From Betaproteobacteria bacterium (lineage in GTDB: Bacteria > Pseudomonadota > Gammaproteobacteria > Burkholderiales > SG8-39), in the NCBI GenBank assembly GCA_004297625.1, contig SCTY01000006.1, forward strand, positions 1 through 64,000: a stretch of DNA of 64,000 bases, read 5' to 3'. Position numbers and translations under genes: made by a program. The notes beneath the pieces were generated by a model. The model saw only the letters and a program-made list of their open reading frames with translations. It had not been told where the DNA came from and made no database searches. Positions within the stretch are counted from its first letter, which is position 1, and each line of letters begins with the position of its first letter. Below are positions 1 to 9,262 of this stretch, in pieces.

Positions 1-158
1 GTCTTGTCCGAGAGCCGGATGCGGGAGATCTGCATGTCCGGTTCGATGAGCGGGATGTGGAAACGGAGTTACGGCGAGGTTACTCGGGCACCGCCAGACG
101 AAAGGGGCGGCAACAGACAAACCGGACCTACTGCCACCGCGCCACATCTCGACTCTAC
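1..158 (+). mobile_element. 3' end of a group II intron (domains V-VI)
   Basis: Positions 12-44 fold as a group II intron domain V: the arms GAGCCGGATGCG and CTGCATGTCCGGTTC pair around a short loop, and the AGC catalytic triad is at 13-15. The sequence that follows matches what I recall as the usual domain VI and tail of bacterial group II introns, whose spurious translation starts RMREI and contains [11 protein letters not shown]. The intron-encoded reverse transcriptase, if present, lies upstream of the window. The exact 3' splice point is not certain; I place it near the run ending at about 158. Confidence 0.75.
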
Positions 159-477
159 CGTTAACGGCCGAGTCCGACAGCGGCCAAGAGCGGTTGATGG
201 ATCGCGCGGCCCGTTTACCGGCACGAGCGATGCCAGGCCTGGCACCTCAGGCCTGAAGAGTGTGAAGCAGGCACTCAGGTATTCGCCCAACGCTGCCATG
301 AGCGGCAAGGCATTTCTTGATCTCCGAGCAGCGCTTCCTGGCCATCACGGCCTTGCCGGGGATTGATACCCGCACACCGCTCAACAACACGCGGTGCCCG
401 ACTACGGGGCAGTGCGCTTCTTGCGTGAAGGGCTGTTTGCGAAAGATCACGGCGCGTACCCGCGGCTTGTCTACGAC
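159..477. other. Intergenic stretch, no gene recognised
   Basis: About 320 bases between the intron tail and the first convincing gene. Open frames exist on both strands but none has family features, a ribosome binding site or the codon pattern of the neighbours. A short palindrome (CCAGGCCTGG) lies at about 232. It may be interrupted exon or degenerate mobile-element sequence. Confidence 0.4.
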
Positions 478-1119
478 CTAGTATGTGAGTAGCGGGGTTT
501 GGCGCAGATAGCGGTTCGCGGAAAGCTCCTGCAGCATGAAGTGGGCGACGTCCGCCCGCGAGATTCTTCCGGCGGTCACCCCGGAGAGGTCGGTGAGGAC
601 GCGGTAGCTGCCCGTCAGCGCGCCGTTGGTCAGGAAGCCCGGCCGCACGATCGTCCATTCGAGGTCGCTCGCCCGGATGAGCGCTTCCTGCCGGTCCTTG
701 TCGGCGTAGACCGACTTGAGGAGAAGCGGGAAGAAGACGCGGTCGTAGAGAAAGCCGCCGTGGCCGCGGCTGTTGCCGGCGCCGATGCCGGTCACGCAGA
801 TCAGGCGCCGCACCGCGTTGGCTTTCATCGCCGCGAGCAGCCGCTCGGTTCCTTTTGAGAATACGCCGGACTGCTCCCAGGGGGTCTTGACCCCGATGGC
901 GCAGCAGACCGCGTTCTGCCCGGCCATCGCGCTGGACAGCGATTGCGCGTCGAGGATGTCGCCCTGTACCTTCCTCAGCCGCTCGTGCTCGATCGCGAGC
1001 CGCTCGGGATGGCGGGCGAGCGCGGTCACGCGGTGGCCGGAAGCGAGCGCCTGCTTGGCGAGCTCGCGCCCGATGCCGCGCGTTGCGCCTATGATCAGGA
1101 GGTTCATCGTCGTGCTCAT
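478..1119 (-). CDS. NAD(P)-binding atypical short-chain reductase (NmrA/SDR_a5-like)
   Basis: A 213-residue single-domain Rossmann protein. The N-terminus carries the dinucleotide-binding motif GATRGIG within the first 20 residues, followed by the basic stretch ARHPER expected for NADP preference. Overall it resembles the YwnB/NmrA-like group of atypical SDRs, which lack a reliable YxxxK dyad and whose substrates are mostly unknown. The start ATG overlaps the stop of the upstream adenosine-kinase-family gene by 4 bases (ATGA), so the two are translationally coupled. Substrate unknown. Confidence 0.8.
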   Translation of the reverse strand: MSTTMNLLIIGATRGIGRELAKQALASGHRVTALARHPERLAIEHERLRKVQGDILDAQSLSSAMAGQNAVCCAIGVKTPWEQSGVFSKGTERLLAAMKANAVRRLICVTGIGAGNSRGHGGFLYDRVFFPLLLKSVYADKDRQEALIRASDLEWTIVRPGFLTNGALTGSYRVLTDLSGVTAGRISRADVAHFMLQELSANRYLRQTPLLTY

Positions 1120-1598
1120 AGCTTGTAGCCGAACTTGCGCAGCAGCTCTTTGCGCGCGGCGATGTCGGGCTCGGCCTCGATGCCCTTGCTCTTCATGCCG
1201 TCGATGACGCCCAGGATGCCGCGCCCGCTTTCCGTCTCGGCGACGACGACCTCGACCGGGTTGGCGGTGGCGCAGTAGATGCCGCAGACCTCGGGAACGG
1301 CCTTGATCGTGTTCAGGATGTTGATCGGAAAGCCGCTGCTCATGAAGATGATGAAGCAGTGGCCGCAGCTCAGTGCCAGCGCGTTCTTTTTCGCGAGGTC
1401 GAGGAGCGCCTCGTCGTTGCCGGTCCAGCGCACCAGCGCCGGACCGCTCGACTCGCAGAAGGCGATGCCGAACTTCATCTGCGGTACCGTCTGCACGATC
1501 GCTTCGTGCAGGTCCTCGACGGTCTTGATGAAGTGCGACTGTCCCAGGATGAAGTTGATGTCGGCCGGCTTCTCGATGGGGACGGTTTTCAGCTCCAT
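1116..1598 (-). CDS. Adenosine-specific kinase family protein (COG1839, PF04008)
   Basis: A 160-residue protein matching the compact adenosine-specific kinase family known mainly from archaea and thermophiles, with the characteristic SGHCFIIF-like segment here read as CGHCFIIFMSSGFP and the C-terminal GRGILGVIDG. The family was proposed from structural work to bind adenosine/AMP; a physiological role in bacteria is not settled. The start at 1598 is chosen because AAGGAGG lies 7 bases upstream; the longer open frame to 2093 is antisense to the ketopantoate reductase gene. First gene of a two-gene operon with the reductase downstream. Confidence 0.8.
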   Translation of the reverse strand: MELKTVPIEKPADINFILGQSHFIKTVEDLHEAIVQTVPQMKFGIAFCESSGPALVRWTGNDEALLDLAKKNALALSCGHCFIIFMSSGFPINILNTIKAVPEVCGIYCATANPVEVVVAETESGRGILGVIDGMKSKGIEAEPDIAARKELLRKFGYKL

Positions 1599-1676
1599 GC
1601 GCAACCTCCTTCGGTTTGCCGATGGCGCGGCCAGCGTAGCACTTCTACCCGAACAGTTAGAATTCCGCGGAACGAG

Positions 1677-2567
1677 ATGCGCAGAATCGCGGTGATGGGG
1701 GCCGGGGCCGTAGGCTGCTACTACGGCGGCATGCTCGCGCGCGCCGGGCACGAGGTGGCGCTTGTCGGGCGGCCGCAGCACGTGGAAGCGGTGCGGCGCG
1801 CGGGTCTGCGCATCCAGACGAATGCGTTCGACGAGCACGTGCCGGTCCGGGCGAGCACCGAGGCGGACGCAGTGCGCGGCGCGGAGCTCGTCCTTTTCGC
1901 CGTGAAATCGCCCGATACCGAAGCGGCGGGCAAGGCGCTCGCGCCCTACCTCGAGCGCGATGCGGCCATCCTGACGCTGCAGAACGGCGTCGACAACGCC
2001 GAGCGGCTGGCGGCGACGCTCGGGCGCGAAGTGATTCCTGCCGTGGTCTATGTGGCGGTCGAGATGGCGGGCGCGGGCCATGTCCTCCACCACGGCCGCG
2101 GCGAGCTCGTGATCGGGCGCGGCGGCGCAGCCGAGGCGATCGCCGCGACGTTCGCCGCGGCCGGCGTGCCGGCGGAAGTGTCGGACAACGTGAGCGGCGC
2201 GTTATGGGCGAAGCTCATCGTCAACTGCGCCTACAACGCGCTCTCGGCGATCACGCAGCTTCCCTACGGGCGCCTTGTGCAGGGCGCGGGCGTGCCCGCC
2301 GTGATGCGCGACGTTGTGGACGAATGCCTTGCGGTGGCCCGCGCCGCGGGGGTGCAGGTGCCCGGGGACATGCACGCCGTCGTGCGCGGACTTGCGCAAA
2401 CCATGCCCGGACAGCTTTCCTCGACTGCGCAGGACCTCGCGCGCGGGAAGAAAAGCGAGATCGACCATCTCAACGGGGTCGTGGTGCGCAAGGGCGAGGC
2501 GCTCGGCGTTCGCACTCCGGCAAACCGCACGCTCCTCGCGCTGGTAAAGTTGCTGGAGAACAAATAG
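1677..2567 (+). CDS. panE: 2-dehydropantoate 2-reductase family protein
   Basis: A 296-residue ApbA/PanE family oxidoreductase. The N-terminal Rossmann motif GAGAVGCYYGG binds NADPH; the central AVKSPDTEA and LQNGVDN segments and the C-terminal helical domain with the conserved LWAKLIVNCAYNA (catalytic Lys and Asn) match ketopantoate reductase. The pathway role would be pantothenate/CoA synthesis, but the family has many paralogues of other specificity and no other pan gene is near. It is divergent from the adenosine-kinase-family gene with only 78 bases between starts. Confidence 0.75.
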   Translation: MRRIAVMGAGAVGCYYGGMLARAGHEVALVGRPQHVEAVRRAGLRIQTNAFDEHVPVRASTEADAVRGAELVLFAVKSPDTEAAGKALAPYLERDAAILTLQNGVDNAERLAATLGREVIPAVVYVAVEMAGAGHVLHHGRGELVIGRGGAAEAIAATFAAAGVPAEVSDNVSGALWAKLIVNCAYNALSAITQLPYGRLVQGAGVPAVMRDVVDECLAVARAAGVQVPGDMHAVVRGLAQTMPGQLSSTAQDLARGKKSEIDHLNGVVVRKGEALGVRTPANRTLLALVKLLENK

Positions 2568-2585
2568 CGCCGCAAAGGGAGGCGG

Positions 2586-3689
<1,104 letters not shown>

Positions 3690-3704
3690 GGAAAGGGAGG
3701 TCCC

Positions 3705-4979
3705 ATGAAGAGCGTCGCCGGCCTGATCGCTGCCGTACTGCTCGCCGCCGCGGCGCCCGCGCGCGCCGACGTCGAGCTCACGTTCTACTACCCGATCGCA
3801 GTGGGCGGGCCGCTCACCAAGGTGATCGACGGCTATGCGCGGCAGTTCGAGAAGGAGAACCCGGGCATCAAGGTCAATCCCATCTACGCCGGCAACTACG
3901 ACGACGCGCGCATCAAGGCGCTCGCGGCGCTGAAGGCCGGGCAGTCCGCCCCGCTCTCGGTGCTGTACTCCATCGATCTGTACGAGCTGATCGAGCAGGA
4001 CGTGATCCTGCCGTGGGACGACGTCGCCACCTCGGCCGAGGACAAGGCCTGGCTCAAGGTCTTTTATCCGGCGCTGATGATGAACGGCATCTACAAAGGC
4101 AAGGTGTACGGCATCCCGTACCAGCGCTCGACGATCGTGCTCTACTGGAACAAGGACGCGTTCAAGGAGGTGGGTCTCGACCCGGAGAAGCCGCCCGCCA
4201 ACTGGAACGAGATGACGCAGATGGCGACGAAGCTCGTGAAGAAGGACGCTTCGGGCAACGTCACGCGCTGGGGCGTCATGGTTCCGTCCACCGGCTACCC
4301 GTACTGGATGTTCCAGGCGTTCGCGCGCCAGAACGGGCACGACCTCATGAACAAGGAAGGCAACCGCACCAACTACGCGCATCCGGACGTGATCGCCGCG
4401 CTCGATTACTGGGTTTCATTAGGGAAAAAACATAAAGTGATGACGGAGGGCACGGTGGAGTGGGGCACGCTGCGGCAGGCCTTCACCGAGGGCAAGACCG
4501 CGATGATGTGGCATACCACGGGCAACCTCACCGCGGTGAAGGACACGGCGAAGTTCCCGTTCGGCGTCGCCATGCTGCCCGCGTCGAAGCAGCGCGGCTC
4601 GCCTACCGGCGGCGGCAACTTCTATCTCTTCAAGAAAACCACGCCGGAAGAGCGCAAGGCCGCGCTCGCGTTCGTAAAGTGGATGACCACGCCCGAGCGC
4701 GCCGCCGACTGGAGCATGGCTACCGGCTACGTTGCGACGCGGCCCGATGCCTATGAGACGGCGAAGCTGAAGGAATACGCGAAGAGCTTCCCGCAGGCCG
4801 TGGTGGCGCGCGACCAGTTCAAGTTCGCCACCCCGGAGCTCTCGACGTTCCAGACCGGGCGGGTGCGCAAGCAGCTGGATGACGCGATCCAGGCTTCGCT
4901 CACCGGCCAGAAAACGCCCGCTGCCGCCCTCAAGGCGGCGCAGGCGGAGGCGGAGCGGCTGCTCAAGCCGTACCGCTGA
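3705..4979 (+). CDS. ugpB: Periplasmic binding protein of a sugar/glycerol-3-phosphate ABC importer
   Basis: A 424-residue solute-binding protein of family 1. A Sec signal peptide covers about residues 1-21 (KSVAGLIAAVLLAAAAPARA), followed by the mature start DVELTFYYP. The segments QFEKENPGIKV, GIPYQRSTIVLYWNK and the aromatic TGYPYWMFQ match the UgpB branch. The role is to capture the substrate and deliver it to the two permeases downstream. A strong AAAGGGAGG precedes the ATG. Ligand could be glycerol-3-phosphate, its diesters or a sugar; sequence alone does not decide. Confidence 0.85.
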   Translation: MKSVAGLIAAVLLAAAAPARADVELTFYYPIAVGGPLTKVIDGYARQFEKENPGIKVNPIYAGNYDDARIKALAALKAGQSAPLSVLYSIDLYELIEQDVILPWDDVATSAEDKAWLKVFYPALMMNGIYKGKVYGIPYQRSTIVLYWNKDAFKEVGLDPEKPPANWNEMTQMATKLVKKDASGNVTRWGVMVPSTGYPYWMFQAFARQNGHDLMNKEGNRTNYAHPDVIAALDYWVSLGKKHKVMTEGTVEWGTLRQAFTEGKTAMMWHTTGNLTAVKDTAKFPFGVAMLPASKQRGSPTGGGNFYLFKKTTPEERKAALAFVKWMTTPERAADWSMATGYVATRPDAYETAKLKEYAKSFPQAVVARDQFKFATPELSTFQTGRVRKQLDDAIQASLTGQKTPAAALKAAQAEAERLLKPYR

Positions 4980-5079
4980 AATCAGGGACAGACCCCGATT
5001 TCCGGACGGGAACCCCCCGCTCGCAAGCTCGCTCCCCCCTTTACAGGGGGGCAGCGAAAACGTGGTCTGTCCCTGATTT
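4979..5079. repeat. Palindromic intergenic repeat between importer genes
   Basis: A 101-base element bounded by perfect 16-nt inverted arms (AAATCAGGGACAGACC at 4979-4994, GGTCTGTCCCTGATTT at 5064-5079) and containing an inner hairpin CCCCCCT/AGGGGGG at 5034-5051. The core CCCCCGCTCGC...GCTCGCTCCCCCCTT also occurs at 55480-55527, so it belongs to a dispersed family. It separates the binding-protein gene from the permease genes of one operon and could lower downstream expression or stabilise the upstream mRNA. Confidence 0.8.
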
Positions 5080-5092
5080 GTCCTGATTTGTC

Positions 5093-5956
5093 ATGAAGCA
5101 CGTCTACGGCTGGCTGCTGCTCACGCCGGCCGCGATCCTGCTCGTCGGGTTCACGCACTACCCGGCGGCGATGACGCTGTTCGACAGCTTCTTCTCGACC
5201 GGCACGGTGGTGCGGCCGTCGCGCTTCGTCGGCCTCGACAACTACGCCGCGCTCGCCGACGACCCGATTTTCTGGCAGGTGCTGGGCAACAACTTCTGGT
5301 TCGCGCTCGGCACCATTCCCAGCGCGATCGCGCTCGCCATGGTGATGGCGCTGTGGGTGAACGAAAAGCTCCCGGCGCGCGCGCTGGTGCGCATGGCGTA
5401 CTTCACGCCGACGGTGCTGCCGATGATCGCGGTGGCGAACATCTGGCTTTTCTTCTACACGCCGCAGATCGGCCTGCTCGACCAGTTCAACGCGCTCTTC
5501 GGCGTGGCGAGCCACAACTGGCTCGGCGACCCCGACACCGTGCTCGGCGCGGTGATGCTCATGGTCGTGTGGAAGGAGGCCGGCTTCTTCATGATCTTCT
5601 ACCTGGCGGCGCTGCAGTCGCTGCCGCCGGAGCTCGAGGAGGCGGCGAAGATCGAGGGCGCCTCGCGCTGGTACTTCTTCCGGCGCGTGACCTTCCCGCT
5701 GCTCATGCCGACGACGCTCTTCGTCCTGGTGAACGCGACCATCAACTCGTTCAAGCTGGTCGACCACCTGTTCATCCTGACGAAGGGCGGCCCGGACAAC
5801 GCGTCCAGCCTGCTGCTCTACTACATCTACCAGGTCGCGTTCAGCTTCTTCGACACCGCCTACGCCTCGACGCTGACCGTGGTGCTGCTCGCGCTGCTCG
5901 CGGGCCTCGCGGTGCTGCAGTTCCTCCTCATCGAACGGCGGGTGCATTACCGATGA
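5093..5956 (+). CDS. ugpA: ABC importer permease 1, UgpA/MalF type
   Basis: A 287-residue inner-membrane protein with about six transmembrane helices. The cytoplasmic EAA loop, which docks on the ATPase, reads EEAAKIEGASRWYFFRRVTFP near residues 180-200. The C-terminal TKGGPDNAS is typical of the UgpA/MalF subfamily. It pairs with the next permease, whose ATG overlaps its stop by 4 bases. The ATG follows the palindromic repeat by only 13 bases and I see no strong ribosome binding site, so its translation may be weak. Confidence 0.88.
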   Translation: MKHVYGWLLLTPAAILLVGFTHYPAAMTLFDSFFSTGTVVRPSRFVGLDNYAALADDPIFWQVLGNNFWFALGTIPSAIALAMVMALWVNEKLPARALVRMAYFTPTVLPMIAVANIWLFFYTPQIGLLDQFNALFGVASHNWLGDPDTVLGAVMLMVVWKEAGFFMIFYLAALQSLPPELEEAAKIEGASRWYFFRRVTFPLLMPTTLFVLVNATINSFKLVDHLFILTKGGPDNASSLLLYYIYQVAFSFFDTAYASTLTVVLLALLAGLAVLQFLLIERRVHYR

Positions 5957-6756
5957 GAGGCCGCCTGCTCGAAACGGGCGCGGCGTGGCTTCTTGCGCTG
6001 ATCTGGCTCGGGCCGCTCGCCTACGCGTTCTGGGCCGCGTTTCACCCGGCGCACTTCGCCACGCACTTCAACCTGCTCGCGCCGCTCACGCTGGAGAACT
6101 TCGCCAAGGCCTGGACCTACGCGCCGTTCCCGCGCCACTTCCTCAACACCATGATCCTGGTGACGATGATCCTCGCCGCGCAGCTCGTGCTGTGCACGCT
6201 CGCGGGCTACGCTTTCGCGCGCTTCGAGTTCGCAGGCCACAACATCGCTTTCGGCCTGGTGCTGGTGCAGCTCATGATCATGCCCGAGGTGCTGATCGTG
6301 GAGAACTACCGCATCATGGCCCGGCTCGGCCTGGTCGACACCATCCTGGGCATCGGGCTTCCCTACATGGCGAGCGCTTTCGGCACCTTCCTGCTGCGCC
6401 AGACGTTCAAGACGGTGCCGCGCGAGCTCGAGGACGCGGCGCGCGTCGAGGGCTGCAGCTTCCTCGGCGTGCTATGGCGCGTTTACGTGCCGCTCGCGCG
6501 GCCCACCTACCTCGCGTACGGACTGGTTTCGGTGAGCTACCACTGGAACAACTTCCTGTGGCCGCTGGTCGTCACCAACTCGGTGCAGACGCGCCCGCTC
6601 ACGGTCGGTCTCGCCATCTTCGGTGCGCCCGAGTCGGGCGTCGACTGGGCGGTGATCAGCGCCGGCACCCTCATGGCGGTGGCGCCTTTGCTGGTCGCAT
6701 TCTTGCTGTTTCAGAGACAGTTCATGCAGTCGTTCATGCAAGCCGGCATCAAATGA
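5953..6756 (+). CDS. ugpE: ABC importer permease 2, UgpE/MalG type
   Basis: A 267-residue inner-membrane permease with six predicted helices. The EAA loop reads ELEDAARVEGCSFLGVLWR, and the conserved SYHWNNFLWPLVVT segment lies near residue 195. Start chosen at 5953 where ATGA overlaps the stop of the first permease; the longer frame upstream is antisense-like. It ends with ATGA overlapping the next gene, completing the transporter cassette. Confidence 0.88.
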   Translation: MRGRLLETGAAWLLALIWLGPLAYAFWAAFHPAHFATHFNLLAPLTLENFAKAWTYAPFPRHFLNTMILVTMILAAQLVLCTLAGYAFARFEFAGHNIAFGLVLVQLMIMPEVLIVENYRIMARLGLVDTILGIGLPYMASAFGTFLLRQTFKTVPRELEDAARVEGCSFLGVLWRVYVPLARPTYLAYGLVSVSYHWNNFLWPLVVTNSVQTRPLTVGLAIFGAPESGVDWAVISAGTLMAVAPLLVAFLLFQRQFMQSFMQAGIK

Positions 6757-7580
6757 CCTTCATCGTCACCTGGAACATTCAGTGCGGCCTCGGCTGCGAC
6801 GGCGTCACGGACCTGCGCCGCATTGCGCGCGTGGTGAAGGCGGTGGGCGAGGCGGATGTGATCTGCATGCAGGAAGTCGCGCGCAACGACCCGGCGATCG
6901 CCGGCGGCGCGGACCAGGCGGCGGAGCTGCAGGCGCTCTTCCCCGAGTACGAGAGTTTCTTTGGCGCCGCACTTGATAGAAAAGATAACGGTAAAAGACG
7001 GCGGGAGTTCGGCAACCTGCTGCTGTCGCGTCTTCCGGTGCTGCAGGTTTTTCGCCACTTGCTGCCGCGGCCGGCCCACGGCGGCATCAAGCACATGCAG
7101 CGGCAGGCGATCGAAGCAGTCGTCGACACGCCCGCCGGAGCGCTGCGCGTCGTCACCACCCACCTCGAGTACTACTCGGCTTCGCAGCGCGCCGCGCAGG
7201 TGGAGCGCCTGCGCGCCTTTCAGGCAGAGGCAGCGGAGAACGAGGCGCGGCCGCCCAGACCCGCGGAAAGCCCGTACGACCAGGTGCCACGGCCTGCGTC
7301 GTTGGTCCTATGCGGCGATTTCAACCTGCTGCCCTATGACGCGGAATACCAGGCGCTATTCCAGCCGCCGCTCGTCGACGCGTGGACTTTTTTCAGGCAA
7401 GGCGAAGCGCATCCGCCGAGCACCGGCCTTTTCGATCGCAAGCAATGGCCGTTGGGCGGGCATTGCCGGGATTACTTCGCGGTGACGGCCGACGTGGCGC
7501 AGCGCATCGCGGCGCTGGAGATCGATCGCTCGACCGACGCTTCCGACCACCAGCCGCTCAGGCTCGCGCTCCGCGACTGA
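6753..7580 (+). CDS. Endonuclease/exonuclease/phosphatase family hydrolase in the importer operon
   Basis: A 275-residue EEP-superfamily enzyme. Motifs in order: WNIQCGLG at the N-terminus, MQEV (metal-binding Glu), HLEYYS, CGDFNLLP and the C-terminal SDHQPL, all of which carry active-site residues. EEP enzymes split phosphodiester or phosphomonoester bonds in nucleic acids, lipids and sugar phosphates. No signal peptide, so cytoplasmic. It is the last gene of the Ugp-like operon (ATGA overlap), the place where other genomes often carry the unrelated phosphodiesterase UgpQ; by analogy it may hydrolyse an imported glycerophosphodiester. The 3' end overlaps the convergent PEBP gene by 23 bases. 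Confidence 0.85.
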   Translation: MTFIVTWNIQCGLGCDGVTDLRRIARVVKAVGEADVICMQEVARNDPAIAGGADQAAELQALFPEYESFFGAALDRKDNGKRRREFGNLLLSRLPVLQVFRHLLPRPAHGGIKHMQRQAIEAVVDTPAGALRVVTTHLEYYSASQRAAQVERLRAFQAEAAENEARPPRPAESPYDQVPRPASLVLCGDFNLLPYDAEYQALFQPPLVDAWTFFRQGEAHPPSTGLFDRKQWPLGGHCRDYFAVTADVAQRIAALEIDRSTDASDHQPLRLALRD

Positions 7581-8049
7581 GCGATCGAGCCGTTCTCTGA
7601 TACGTGCCGACGAGGACCGCCTCGGCGATCACGTGCCGCCGCATCGCCGCCTCGAGCTTGGCGCGCGTCGGCCGGCGCAGCCGCGGAAACACCGCGTTGA
7701 GCGCGTAGAGCCGGTGGAAGTAGCGGTGCCGGCCGGCCGGCGGGCAGGGGCCGCCGTATCCGAAACGGTCCCAGTCGTTCGCGCCTTCGAGCGTTCCCGC
7801 GGGAAGCGGCTGCACGCCTTCCGCGAGGCCGCCGCAATCCGGGGGGATGTTGTAGAGCACCCAATGCACCCAGATCATCGTCGGTGCGCTCGGATCCGGG
7901 GCGTCGGGGTCTTCGACGACGAGCGCGAGGCTCTTCGCCTCGGGCGGCACCTCGGACCACGAGAGCGGCGGCGAAAGGTCCGCGCCGTCGCAGGTGTATT
8001 TCGGCGGGATGGCGCCGTTGTGCGGGAATGCGCTCGAAAAAAGCTTCAT
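7558..8049 (-). CDS. YbhB/YbcL-family phosphatidylethanolamine-binding-like protein
   Basis: A 163-residue PEBP-fold protein. The family signature is visible as YTCDGADLSPPLSW near the N-terminus, VVEDPDAPD, WVHWVLYNIP and the GGPCPPAGRHRYFHRLYAL block that forms the anion-binding pocket. Bacterial members are cytoplasmic or periplasmic and of unsettled function. No signal peptide. It is the last of three genes linked by ATGA overlaps (pcm, a 27-residue ORF, this one). Confidence 0.9.
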   Translation of the reverse strand: MKLFSSAFPHNGAIPPKYTCDGADLSPPLSWSEVPPEAKSLALVVEDPDAPDPSAPTMIWVHWVLYNIPPDCGGLAEGVQPLPAGTLEGANDWDRFGYGGPCPPAGRHRYFHRLYALNAVFPRLRRPTRAKLEAAMRRHVIAEAVLVGTYQRTARSLSRGARA

Positions 8050-8129
8050 GGCGCGAGCTTGCGGTCCTCGCGCACCTGGAAGCCGAGCCTGCGCGTGCTC
8101 GGGTCGCGGTAGATCTGGATCTCTTTCAT
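8046..8129 (-). CDS. 27-residue translationally coupled peptide
   Basis: A very short open frame whose ATG overlaps the pcm stop by 4 bases and whose own TGA overlaps the ATG of the PEBP gene by 4 bases. The peptide is charged (MKEIQIYRDPSTRRLGF, then VREDRKLAP) and not hydrophobic. The double ATGA arrangement is the main reason to call it; it could act only to pass ribosomes from pcm to the PEBP gene. No family recognised. Confidence 0.5.
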   Translation of the reverse strand: MKEIQIYRDPSTRRLGFQVREDRKLAP

Positions 8130-8686
8130 CGGCCGGCTCGCTTTCTGCGCAGCGCGACGTAGAGCACTTCGCAGAGGGGCTCGCTGCGCGTCGTCCCGTC
8201 CGCCTGCTTCGTCGCGAGAGTGAGGACCTGGCGGCTGTCCTCGACGAGGGGCGCGATCGCGCGGCCGCCGGGCACGAGCTGCGCGATGAGCGGCGCGGGC
8301 ATCCCCGGGCAGGCCGCCGTGACCGCGATGCGATCGTACGGCGCAGCGGCGGGATACCCGAGCCAGCCGTCGCCGAGCACGAGCAGCACGTCGCCGTAGC
8401 CGGCGCGCTCGAGGTTGCGCCTGGCGAACTCGTGGGTCAGGGGATCGATCTCGATCGACACCACGCGTCCCTCGCCGCCGACGATCTCGCGCGCGACGGC
8501 GGCGCCGTAGCCCGATCCGGCGCCGATCTCGAGAAAGCGCTGGCCGCGGTCGAGCCCGAGCGGCTCGTAGAACAGCGGATAGCTGTGCGGGCACGAGATG
8601 GTCGCCGCCGCTCCGGGCAATGGAAGCGGCACTTCCTCATAGGCGTAATCGCGATACTCGCTCGGGATAAAGTCCTCGCGCGCCAC
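8126..8686 (-). CDS. pcm: Protein-L-isoaspartate O-methyltransferase family
   Basis: A 186-residue SAM-dependent methyltransferase that repairs isoaspartyl residues in aged proteins. The SAM-binding motif LEIGAGSGYGAA is at about residues 51-62, preceded by the family motif ATISCPHSYPLFYEPL. Family members usually run 205-220 residues. The frame stays open upstream (IKAALLK precedes the call) but offers no ATG; the GTG at 8686 is the first standard start and leaves a short N-terminus. Fits the stress and long-term-survival theme of the region. Confidence 0.85.
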   Translation of the reverse strand: MAREDFIPSEYRDYAYEEVPLPLPGAAATISCPHSYPLFYEPLGLDRGQRFLEIGAGSGYGAAVAREIVGGEGRVVSIEIDPLTHEFARRNLERAGYGDVLLVLGDGWLGYPAAAPYDRIAVTAACPGMPAPLIAQLVPGGRAIAPLVEDSRQVLTLATKQADGTTRSEPLCEVLYVALRRKRAGR

Positions 8687-8731
8687 CTTGAGCAGCGCCG
8701 CCTTGATGCGCGCGGATGGCCATCGGCGCGA

Positions 8732-9226
8732 CTAAGCAGCGGGAATGCGGACCGCCCGGACGTCCATCGACGCAAGCGCCGGCCGTTCGGCGGTCTCGCG
8801 CTCGATCCCGCGGCGCACCGAGTGCGCCACTTCCGAGACCTCGTGCGCCAGCGCGTCGAGCAGATCGTCGAGCGAGACGATGCCGTACAGGTGGCCGCCG
8901 TCGGCCGAGACCAGCAGGCGGCGCACGCCCCGCTCCTTCATCGCGACGATCGCGTCGTCGAGGCTGGCGCCGGCGGGCAGCGTCGCGAGCTTGCTGTCGG
9001 TAAGCCGGCCGATCCGGGTTTCCTTCGGGTCCAGGCCGCGTGCAAGCGCCTCGATGACCAGGTCCCGGTCGGTGACCATGCCGACCGCCTCTACCGCGTC
9101 AACCGAGCTTGCGGTGACCACGAGCGCGCCGACATGGTGCTGGCGCATGAGCGCAGCCGCCTCCTGCAAGCTCATCGCCCGGTCGGCCATGACGACTTCC
9201 TGCGTGCAGATCTCTCCAATGTTCAT
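8732..9226 (-). CDS. Two-CBS-domain protein
   Basis: A 164-residue protein made of a tandem CBS pair (Bateman module), the two copies spanning about residues 5-65 and 75-130, each with a GMVTDRDLVI or GIVSLDDLLD ending. Such modules bind adenine nucleotides and report energy charge. No catalytic domain is attached. A GGAGGACCAGG site precedes the ATG. No FNR-type box is seen directly upstream, unlike the second CBS gene at 14265-14951. Confidence 0.88.
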   Translation of the reverse strand: MNIGEICTQEVVMADRAMSLQEAAALMRQHHVGALVVTASSVDAVEAVGMVTDRDLVIEALARGLDPKETRIGRLTDSKLATLPAGASLDDAIVAMKERGVRRLLVSADGGHLYGIVSLDDLLDALAHEVSEVAHSVRRGIERETAERPALASMDVRAVRIPAA

Positions 9227-9262
9227 CCTGGTCCTCCGTTGAAGTGGGTCGTTGCGGGATGA

